From positions 9,481,282 to 9,545,281 of the forward strand of contig NC_065535.1 of NCBI RefSeq assembly GCF_932294415.1: 64,000 nucleotides of DNA. The letters run 5' to 3'. The position numbers and the translations under genes are program-made. The notes below the pieces were generated by a model that saw nothing but the letters and a program-made list of their open reading frames with translations, did no database searches and was not told the DNA's origin. How positions within the stretch are numbered: position 1 is the stretch's first letter; every line of letters begins with the position of its first letter. Below, one piece after another: positions 37,138-46,286 of this stretch. Origin of the DNA: Quercus robur. Its lineage: Eukaryota; Streptophyta; Magnoliopsida; Fagales; Fagaceae.

Positions 37138-39600
37138 TCAAACTTCAAGGCATTCTTTGACTCCCTGCTCAAACTTGTCAAGGACGGATATGGTATCCAT
37201 GAGAGCAACTACTACCTTTTCTCTGCAGTTGAAAAAGAAAATAGATAAATTAGGAGATAGCCAGATGTCTTATGGCAACTTTCAGACTTAAAAACGTGTT
37301 TCTAGGAGACTTAAATTTCTAAAGAAAGTTAAAAAGTGATTAGAATCCTTTCATCGTATGTGTCTCTGAGATTAATGCTTTGTAAGACACTTGAATTGAG
37401 ACACTTTGACAGCTTAGAAACTTAGCACCTTCTGGTGATAACAATCATTTGGCTTGGAAACTAGAGAAACAGTTCAACGAGATACCAAATAATTTATGCA
37501 AACAATTCTCTAAACTCCGTGTTTCTCGTACACTTGATATGCAGGGCATACCTATTGGAAGAAAGTTGAATGTCAGTTTCACTTGCTAGGCCATTAAGAG
37601 AAGTGAAAGATCTGCAATAAAAAATAATAATAATTAAGAAACAAAGGAAATAGACCATAATTCTTTTAGCCAAAAAAAAACAATGTCAAGCCACTAATTT
37701 GTTTGGTAATTTAAACATCGAGGAAAAGGAGAAACATATTCTACAATGCTTAAATCTGGCTTCTTTTTCCTTATGCAATATGGTCATTATCAGTCCCTTT
37801 TAACCTCCTTTCCAATACACAGATGGAGGCTACTTAGCCCTCGTTTGGGAGGAGGGAATGGAATGGAATGGAATTAAAAGAAATGAAAAGAATAATTTTA
37901 AAATATTCTTCCCTTCCCTTGTTTGAGAATTTTAATGGAGGGAATGGAGAGTCTATTCTCTTGTTTGGGAGTTTAAGTTGGAGGGAATGGAATGGGTAGG
38001 AAGAAACACTCATCCCTCTCTATTCCCTTAAAATCTCAATTTTTCATTCCTCCCAAAATTGGGAGGAATAGGAGGGAATGGAATTAGATTAAATGAATTT
38101 TTTATTAAAACTCCCAAAATACCCCTATATATTCAGTTCTTTATTTTAAAATAGGAGTCTAATAGTAATATTGTCATAAAATGATTTTATTCCATTTCCT
38201 CTATGTCACTCCCAAACAAGATTACTTACATTCCATTCCTTTCTATTCCATTCCCTCTATGTTACTCCTAAACATCCAATCAAAGTTACTTAATTTCATT
38301 CTATTCTTTTCCCTTGCTTAAATACATTTCATTTCATTCCATTCATTTCCATTCCTATATGATCATTCCATTCCATTCCCTTATAAACTCTCAAACGAAG
38401 CCTAAAGTGAACAATTACCAAATATAGTTGTAGCAGCCAACTTGAGAACTTAAACAATACATAGAGATGTTTTACACAATAATAGGTTTACAAGCCAGGA
38501 GCATATGCACAAAACAATAGAGTAATAGCTACCTTATAAGATCATTTAGCATAGCTTCGGCTTCCAACTTCACAGGATCCTTCTTATCAAGCAAGGAAGC
38601 CGCATTTTTCACAATCAGTCGAAATGTGCAAACCTGCTCATGATACAAATCTTAACTATAACTATAACTAGTTTAAGGTCACAAATTCTTATCCCTCATT
38701 TCAATCTTCGTAGTTACCTTCATTAAGTTTACTTGAACAAATAAGAATAACAGGTATTCGTTATAAACAGTTTAAAGTCTCACATTCTTATCACTTCTCT
38801 AATCATTGTTCAAATTTTTTTTTCACATTAGACATCAAAATTCATCAACATCTAGAAAATTTCACAATTTCAAAGCATTACTTGAATTCATACCAATAAA
38901 AAAAACCGTATCGTCGAAACCACAGTAATCTAAACCCTAAATTTAGGAACCGAAAAAGAAATCTAACCTCGACTCCGGTGCTGGCTTGAAAGCTAACAAG
39001 CGAATTCCTCTCTTGTGGAACGCAATCCCTAGCGGCCGATCTCAACAGCTCTTGAATTTCCTCTAAATCCTTGTTAGTATATTCAGAATCCCTAGCCGCT
39101 TTTCAAAAAACCAAACAAATCACACCAAAATAATAATAATAACACCAAAGAATCAGAGAGAAATAGAGAATCATACTGAGTGAGAGATAGACAGAGCGAA
39201 GAATTTCTCGCGAAGCGTCAATCGGTGCCAAGATGAACCTCGAGGACTTCCTCTTTTGCTCTTTTAACCAGTCTTTCGGTCCTGCTGTGTACCAAACTAG
39301 AAATTAGGGTTTCGATAACAATAACCAGAAAAAAAAGAAATAGGAATCGATGAATGCAAAAGAGTTGCGCGTACAAATGCCAAAGGAGAATGCAGATGCA
39401 GGAGCGATTGGAGAGAGGAAAGGAGAAAGAGCGATGAATGAGAATGAGAATGAGAGAGAAGCAATGTCTCTGCGTGAGATCTTGTTCTCAAGAAAGATGT
39501 TTTGTTTTGAATTTTGGGGTTTTGGAGGGAACGGTATGAGGCCGTTGAGAGTGGAGGATGAGTTGGTTTGTGCTAAGGCGGAGAGCACAGCTGGCGTCAT
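37138..39600 (-). CDS. Predicted thylakoid-lumen protein with twin-arginine signal
   Basis: Function not recognised. Exons read as 39600-39375, 39296-39177, 39098-38968, 38633-38533, 37611-37552 and 37222-37138, totalling 723 bases (240 residues), every junction GT/AG and in phase. Residues 1-45 look like a chloroplast transit peptide (Ser/Asn/Pro-rich, few acids). Then SRRDIASL plus a hydrophobic stretch and APASAF give a twin-arginine lumen signal, with cleavage after ASA. The mature part of about 165 residues is predicted to be all helical and has no Cys-rich or catalytic motif: AGPKDWLKEQKRKSSRFIL, ASREILRSVYLSL, DLEEIQELLRSAARDCV, KNAASLLDKKDP, AEAMLNDLIRSF, ISVLDKFEQGVKECLEV. This recalls helical-bundle lumen proteins of the PsbQ/Psb27 kind, but no clear match was recalled. 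A MITE occupies intron 4. Confidence 0.8.
37853..38403. mobile_element. GGAATGGAATG-type MITE in an intron
   Basis: The left end CCCTCGTTTGGGAGGAGGG and the right end CTCTCAAACGAAGCCTAAAG are inverted and imperfect. Many GGAATGGAATGG / CCATTCCATTCC words fill the two halves. Related fragments occur at about 360-550 and 53.86-53.92 kb. It is non-coding and sits between exons 4 and 5 of the lumen-protein gene. Confidence 0.65.
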
Positions 39601-40035
39601 GGTTGATGCTTTCGTGTTTTACGCATTGAATGCAAGGCCTCTGTTTATATATACACTGCACAGTGTACTCTGAATATTACCAAATTAGCCACTATCACAA
39701 TTCCAATCCGAGCAGATGTACAAAAGTAAAAGTTCACTCTACATTGATTTGGATTTATGCAGCGATAGTAAAAATCATATAAATATGTACTTTTTAACAA
39801 GTAATGTGATTTGTATAAATAATACATGTTGATGATTTAATATGTAAAAGGTTTTTTGTGGCTGGTACACATGCCATGCTTTAATATATTATACTCGAAA
39901 AACTCTAAGTTGTTGACGAGTCAAGTTTGAAACTCTTGCCAATGGATCACCCATAAACCACTACCGTTATGTATGGTTAAAAACTTTTACAAGTTGGAAG
40001 ATGTTTTTAATTTCATTGTATAACAAGTAAGCAAT

Positions 40036-40618
40036 TGAAGATGGTAAGATATAGGACTTGACGGGCCTGACGGGCCCACCTGACGGGCTTGACGGGCCCA
40101 CCTGACGGGCCTGACGGCCCTTCCTGGAGCGCTTGACGGATGGATGAAGAGCCTGACGGGCCTACCTGAATCGACGGATTGGGACTGTTGGGCCTACGCA
40201 AGGATTATCCCACGCGCTTCGAAGGCCCATCGCTGACAGGCACAGTAAGGGCCCATGATCCAAAATCTCTATCGCCTAGGAAAGCCCTATGATCCGAAAA
40301 CGGAAATCCTGGCTCACTACGTTCAAGGGAATTTGTATGAGAGTCCCACATGGAAAAGATTTGGAAACCAAGGAGAAAAGTCAACCCTTTATCACTATAA
40401 AAGACCTAATACCCTGTGGGGATCGAGGTACGCTTTAATTGACCCTCTCTAATGCCCTAAGTAAAACAGAAGAATTCTAACTTGACCGTCGGAGAGTGTT
40501 AGGCTGGCACCACACCGGTGCTCTCTGAAGGACTTCTTTCAATTGCTTCTGTTGTGCAGGATCACTTCGAGTCGCGAGTACGGTGTGACCCATTGGTGAC
40601 AATTTTTCGACGTCATCA
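40036..40618. mobile_element. Solo LTR, probably Ty3/Gypsy
   Basis: A 583-bp unit starts TGAAGATGG and ends GACGTCATCA, flanked by the perfect 5-bp duplication GCAAT (40031-40035 and 40619-40623). Inside are a TATA-like TATCACTATAAAAGACC and a GACCGTCGGAGAG block of the kind seen in plant Gypsy LTRs. The left part has CCTGACGGGC-type short repeats. No internal coding region is present, so it is a solo LTR left by recombination. The Gypsy call is an inference. Confidence 0.8.
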
Positions 40619-40649
40619 GCAATAATTAATGATGTTCATAATATATATA

Positions 40650-40654
<5 letters not shown>

Positions 40655-40686
<32 letters not shown>
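40655..40686. repeat. (AT)n and poly(A) tract
   Basis: A short AT repeat followed by about 32 A. No duplication flanks were found. Confidence 0.8.
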
Positions 40687-40689
<3 letters not shown>

Positions 40690-41075
40690 TAGCAATATAG
40701 AGTTCAGTAGAGGTGGGGAGCATTTGGTAGCAACAATTAGAACATACCAAGTTATTATGTCGCGATGGATGGCATTTAATAGTGACAGACATAATGAAGA
40801 AGTTAGGGGTGTTGTAAGATTCATTAAGCGACTCACTATAAGATATTTTGCATCGTATGAGTTCTTGATCTCTTATTATGCAAGTTGGTGCTTAAATTGT
40901 TAAAATCATAGCAACGTTTAGCCCACAGGTGCACGTTCAAGCTAGCAAAACCAAAATCTTAATAAGTAAAAGCTTCTATCAGAAACATGTTGAAACCAGT
41001 AAGTGTACTTGCCTCACAAGTCCACATTTAACTTCATAAGATGAAATATGCAATAAAACATTCAACTTGTCTTAC

Positions 41076-41205
41076 CATAAACAGAGTCTGACCGGCCTTG
41101 CTTTGTTAGCTGCACTTTCTTGTGGGTTAGAAGACTATGTAATATCCCAGCACATACTGCTGCTAAGTTAGCTCTATCTTCTGATGTTTCTAATGCCGGC
41201 TGAAC
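41076..41205 (-). other. Candidate exon of an unidentified gene
   Basis: On the minus strand an acceptor (CTTATAG) opens a 130-base frame reading VQPALETSEDRANLAAVC, then GILHSLLTHKKVQLTKQG, closing at the donor TATG/GTAAGAC. The sequence looks protein-like but is not recognised. A second candidate exon at 44210-44272 (VPVHPEMQNTESLLVQTLQ) ends in phase 0 and could splice to it across the fold-back and TIR elements between. Together they could be part of a host gene broken up by transposons. A link to the MED27 exons upstream is possible but not supported by the known MED27 sequence. Confidence 0.35.
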
Positions 41206-41813
41206 CTATAAGCCATTTAGACCACCGCCCCCAATTGTAAAAAAAAAAGAAAAAAAAAAAGAAAAAAGTAAGGCCTGCCCAAATTATTTAAGCCCCTAAT
41301 TGAAAATTGAGAACAACAAATTATTTCTAACCGTTTCTCACAAAGCAAAAAGGCTAAAATGACATTAAGTCCAATTACATCATCAAATCTTTAGCTTTCT
41401 CAGGGAAAAAAAAAATCACCACATTCAAGTATCCTTTGGATCAAATCTTTGCACCACATTTCATTAAGAAAACCCATGTTCATTACTTGAAATGTAGAGA
41501 GGGAGAGAAAGAGAGACATTGATTTTTCAATATACAAGTAACAAAATGCAGAATAAAACATAACAAAATGTAGAAAAAAAGAAAGAATAAACAAGTAAGA
41601 AAAGGCAGGAAAAAAAAAACACTCACTCTCTCCATCTTGATTCTTAAAAAAAAACACTCTTTTTAGTTGGCATACTCATCAATTGGTATTGGCAATAGAC
41701 TTGGTGTGTTCACATATCTTCATTTCAAGTTCATTTTTTGTTTTCTCTTCCTTTGCCTTTTTCGTCTTCTTCATAGTTTGGTTTGCTGTTGGGTTTTTAT
41801 TCTCATTTTTGGC

Positions 41814-42266
41814 GGACAAAATGGGCTTTTGCCATTTTCCACAAAACTAATTAGCCTTTTGCCCTTCTTCCCAAACTAAATAGGGAAATGCCCCTCTTTT
41901 AAAACTCGACTTTCTCAAAATCGAGTTAAAAAAAAAAAAAAAAAATTCTAAAGCCCTATAGTGACGTTTTTAAGGACCTATAGTGACGTTTGAAGAACCT
42001 ATAGTGACGTTTTATAACTTGATATCCACAAAATCGAGTTATAGCCAATAAAATTGCCTATAACTCGATTTTATGGATATCAAGTTATGAAACGCCACTA
42101 TAGGTCCTTAAAAACGTCACTATAGGTCCTTAAAAACGTCACTATAGGGTTTAACTCGATTTTGAAAAAGTCGAGTTTCAAAAGAGGGGCATTTCCCTAT
42201 TTAGTTTGGGAAGAAGGGCAAAAGGCTAATTAGTTTTGTGAAAAAGGGCAGAAGCCCATTTTGTCC
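41814..42266. mobile_element. MULE-type fold-back MITE with CTCGA palindromes
   Basis: Nearly the whole 453 bp is two inverted arms, starting GGACAAAATGGGC and ending GCCCATTTTGTCC. A perfect 10-bp duplication CATTTTTGGC flanks it (41804-41813 and 42267-42276). Each arm carries repeats of CCTATAGTGACGTTT and palindromes AACTCGA..AAATCGAGTT near the arm centre and tip. A long TIR with a 9-10 bp duplication indicates a MULE derivative. It is non-coding. Confidence 0.85.
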
Positions 42267-42381
42267 CATTTTTGGCTTAACTTTAGTTTAGTTGTACTCT
42301 ACTACTCTTTACTCTCTTAACTTTAGTCTCTTTTGTTTGTACTGATTTCTTTAGTATTTTCTAGAAGGCTATGGAATGGAC

Positions 42382-42455
42382 AACGTGTAGGACTAGGATG
42401 GATCAATACTTTAAGTAGGTCACCCACTTAAATTATTGATCCGTCCTACACGTTT
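42382..42455. repeat. Short hairpin (inverted repeat)
   Basis: AACGTGTAGGACTAGGATGG and its arm continuation pair with CCGTCCTACACGTTT with almost no loop. It sits just before the hAT fragment and may be a subterminal hairpin of that or another element. Confidence 0.7.
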
Positions 42456-42479
42456 GTTTGTTTGTTTTTTTTTTTTTTT

Positions 42480-42865
42480 AAGTCAAATTTAGTGGTATGG
42501 ATGGATAGTGGGCTGGTCTTAGTGGATCCAATCAAGTTCAGTCCAAGTGCATGTATTGCTTTCAAAATATTACTAACTATACTTGTTACAATTGCTTCCA
42601 CAAAAAGAAGTTTTTCAAAATTAAAATTAATAAAATCCTATTTAAAATTAACTATGTTACAAGAAAAATTAAGTGGATTAGCCATATTATCAATTGAAAA
42701 TGAAATGTTAGCGAAACTTGAATGCAAAAATTTAATTAGTAATTTTGCCTCTCAAAAAGCAAGAAAAATAAATTTTAATTGAAAAAAATATATGAATTTA
42801 TAATTAAATATAATAAAAGGCCCCATTTAAAGCTTTTGCCTAAAGCCCCCAAAGTCGTTGAGCCG
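42480..42865 (+). mobile_element. hAT transposase C-terminal fragment
   Basis: A plus-strand frame ending at 42782 reads LLTILVTIASTKRSFSKLKL, then SGLAILSIENEMLAKLE and LISNFASQKARKINF. This is the hAT-family dimerisation region of zf-MYM/TTF-type plant transposases. Only the last ~90 codons remain. The following non-coding end (CCCAAAGTCGTTGAGCCGG) looks like the 3' end of such elements. No 5' end or matching TIR was found. Confidence 0.8.
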
Positions 42866-43181
42866 GCCTGTCATATTTCCTTCTGTTTTAGCTCAAACAT
42901 TCTGCCTCTGCCTTTAAGGCTTGCTTGTATGGCAAATTGTCCACCTGTTTCTTAGTTTTTTCTATATGAATAAAATGGCAGATTATAAAAAAAAAAAAAA
43001 AAAACTTAGTCCGCAAGGGGAAACCAATATCATACATAATAAGGTAATAAAACAAAAGAAAAGTTTGTTTGGAAGGGAGAAACTGAAATCCTAATGGCGC
43101 AGATTTTCGTTGCTAAATAACTGTAATATGCTAAGTATTTCGTTAGTTGTCCTGTTACGAAACAATTTGTAATAATAGCAT

Positions 43182-43305
43182 CTCGAGTTTCTTAAACTCG
43201 AGATTCAATTTAAAAATCGAGCTTTTAAGACTCGTTTTTGTTGTTTTTCAGTTGCTGACATGGCGAAAGTTTCCACTTGGATAGCGAGTTTATAAAACTC
43301 GCTTT
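43182..43305. repeat. Left palindrome array of the MULE
   Basis: Three short palindromes of 21-26 bases occur in order: ATCTCGAG..CTCGAGAT at 43182, AAATCGAG..GACTCG at about 43215 and AGCGAGTTTATAAAACTCGC at about 43283. They resemble the seven units at the right end and probably include transposase-binding sites. That role is an inference. Confidence 0.7.
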
Positions 43306-44777
43306 CGCTTTAACGCTTTTTTCCCTTCCCACTTAAAACAATCTACAGAGACCCGTTCAAAATCTCTCAATCTCAGACACCGCTCTCTCAAACTCTCTCA
43401 AACTCTTCCCCTCACTGTGAAAATTTCAAAATCAACTCACTCTCAGACACTCCGCTCTGTCAAACTCGCCGTGCCGAAGGTGGTTCTCCCATTGAGACTC
43501 AGCCACCGAAACTGAGTTCTGCTCCCATTGATAGTGAGGCACTCAAAGTCAGTACTGCTCCCATTGAACCACCGTGCGCCTAAGGTACTCTCTCTTTCTC
43601 GAACTCCAATCTTAGGTTTTGGAATTTCATGATGTTTCCTATTTCGTTTTTCAATTTCGGATCTTTCTGGGTTTTGGTGGTTCATGTCATTTCAGTGAAT
43701 GCATGTATATTATTCTGTTTGGTTGTTTGGGAAATTAAATTTAGCAAAACTGATTGAGCATTTGATTGGGTTTCATTAGTGTAAAAAGTGTTAATATCTG
43801 GATTACATTGATATTTAATCTAGTTTGTTGGGGTTTCATTTGATTTGTTTGTGGGTTTTGTTTGATTTGTTTGTGGGTTTTGTTTGATTTGTTTGTGTAT
43901 CTTGTTTCATGGTATTTTCACTGATTTGTTTTGGGTTTGTTTTAATTTTCTGATTGTATTTTCGTTTGTGGGTTTGTAAAGCAAATTATGGGTTTGATGA
44001 AATGGTTCTATGAACGGTGTATGAGTTGTGAAGTAATAAGTGAGAATATTCATTTGAAAAAAATGAGAACTTACACCTGAAAAACAATGGAAGGAAATGG
44101 AGTCAACAAAACAATACATCTAAGAATTTTTTTTTATTGGGTTAAAAATACTCAAATCAAGCCAAGGAACGAAAGATAAAAAAATATTAGTTCAAGAAGA
44201 GGATTATACCTGTGTTTGGAGTGTTTGGACCAAGAGCGATTCTGTGTTTTGCATCTCAGGATGAACCGGAACCTATGGATCTTATATAACATTGATCCAC
44301 AAATCTGTTTTCTGCAATTACATTTTTATTTTTAATTTATATTTACTTATCTGGGGGAAGGGAGGGAAAAAAAGAAGAAGAGGAGGAGGATTATAAAAAA
44401 GTCTTTTTCAATTCTTAACCACCCAAAGGTTAGGAACCTCATGTGTAACTAAACATTAAGAAGTTGATGCATTGGGGTGATTGTGCAGAGGTAACACTAA
44501 GCTGAAATTAGAAGTTAGAAGTTAGAAGTTAGCCGTCCACACTTACTGCACCACCAACAACATAAAATTTAGAAGTCAAACACCATCAAAGAAATCTTAA
44601 AAAGTGGGAAACAGAGTCACACCTGCAGACTTTTGAAAATAAAGTTTGATAACTACAGATCCAATGCTACAAAAACAAAAGCAGAAAGTTATAAATCTTA
44701 AATATGTATGATAAGATTGCACAAAAAAAAAAATAGTAGACAATATAATTAGCCCAATAAACTCAAAGAGATGGTAC

Positions 44778-45974
44778 CAGAAGAGAATGTAGAGCTGTTT
44801 CAGCTTGATTTCCAAGGAAATACTGCAGAGCCATAGCAGCATGCTCCTGCAATAGGAAAATGCTAAAATAAGTAGGAAGTTTTAACCACCTGAACTAGGA
44901 GAAAGATAAAATGACCAGCAAAGGCTATTACCGTGATGCGTCTAAATACATGATAAACTGAAAAACCTCTAGAATGTATGTAGTTGCCTCCCTGTTAAAT
45001 ACAGTAGAAATCAAATACATTGCAGCTAAGCACCCTCAATAATAAAGGAAAAAGATAATAGTAAAACAATAAGGCTCAATAATTATAAAAAATAAAAATA
45101 AAAAAAGTACAAAGACAACATAAACATAAGCATTTACAATATGAAAGCCAGGGAAAAACTAAAAGCTTCAAAATAGAAGACAAAATAGATCACAATATGT
45201 AAAAAGATAAAGATTTTGCAAAATAAAGGGGAGGACAAAAGATATCCACACTTCCACTGCCATGAAGACTAGTAGTCAGTTTACCGTTTAGCCCACAAAT
45301 CTAACAATCTTCAAGTAAAATCTCATATGGCACTTAAAGGAGAAATCAGAATACTCACATAAAATGTAATCAATCTTAACTTGTGATCCGGATATTATCT
45401 CAGAGATGAGGAATGGAACAATGAATCATACGGGTCTCCAAGTAAACAGAGAATAGCATGATATGATATTTAGTTAAAAAATTAAGATATCTGGATATAC
45501 AAGATTACCTCATCTGGAGAGAAGAAAGCAACTGAGTCAGGGTCAATAGAACCAGCTGGATGCAGAGATACAACTGCTCTGAAGACAGATGGAAACAGCA
45601 ACTCAATTACAGCAATCTTCTCTACAGCAACCGCACTCAACGATCCTGCTCTTAGTTTATTTGAATTGTGATAATTATGTTCTTTAGATGTTTCAATGGA
45701 AGCCTCATTAGTTGAAGAGGGCAGCAAAGAAGCTCTTTTCAACCAGTCCAATCGCTCATAAGTGAAAATTTTCAAATTTGGCACTTCTTTTTCCAAATGC
45801 ATTAGAACATCTGATAGTGTCTTAAAACCGCTAAGCTCTTCTTGATGATTTTCCATCGGTACTTGGGGACCACAAAGTTTCTTTGAAGCTGATTTGGCAT
45901 CCTGATCATGTAATCCATCATCAAGGTGAGGAAAAAATTGTCTTTTCTGATCAGTGAAGGCCTTGAGAGCTAAC
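44778..45974 (-). pseudogene. MED27: MED27 gene fragment (three exons) inside the MULE
   Basis: MED27 is a tail-region subunit of the Mediator complex in the nucleus. Three exons, 45974-45509, 44991-44932 and 44846-44778, are in phase with good GT/AG sites. They encode LALKAFTDQKRQFFPHLDDG, LEKEVPNLKIFTYERLDWLK, VVSLHPAGSIDPDSVAFFSP, YIHSRGFSVYHVFRRIT and EHAAMALQYFLGNQAETAL, clearly the middle of plant MED27. The usual N-terminal part (before RLALKAF) and the C-terminal zinc-binding part (CSKCGRLL type) were not found within 7 kb either side. The exons lie between MURA and the left TIR, so they look captured or trapped by the MULE. No stop lies within the exons, so the fragment is recent or was protected. 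Confidence 0.8.
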
Positions 45975-46210
45975 CTGCAAATATTCAGAAGCATAACTAA
46001 TCAGTAACCAGTTGGTGCATGGCCATTGAAGAACATGCAGTGGCAATTTATTAAGACTAGAAGGGGTATGTGCTAAGTAATATATTAATAATAACAATAT
46101 ATTGATCAGTTTAACACTTAAAACAATTGCTCCTTTAGTATGAGCATGGCATGACTAAAAATATAAATTCCTACATCCTCAAGAAAATATGTAAGAGCAG
46201 ATCAATGTAG

Positions 46211-46241
46211 TTTTTTTTTTTTTTTTTTTTGATAAGTAGCA
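46211..46241 (-). mobile_element. Mini poly(T)-GATAAG insertion with 12-bp duplication
   Basis: About 20 T then GATAAGTAGCA is bounded by AGATCAATGTAG at 46199-46210 and 46242-46253. The GATAAGT body matches the 33.5 kb insertion. It lies between MURA and the MED27 fragment within the MULE. Confidence 0.8.
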
Positions 46242-46286
46242 AGATCAATGTAGTTGTATCTTGTATGTAAACCTAATGCAATAGCA

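Noticed and set aside
39350-39673. Plus-strand 107-codon frame over the lumen-protein first exon
   Set aside because: It is antisense to a well-supported exon with transit peptide and resembles no known protein.
44778-45974. MED27 as an intact native host gene
   Set aside because: The first exons and the conserved C-terminal zinc-binding exon are absent, and both TIRs of a MULE lie outside the three exons.
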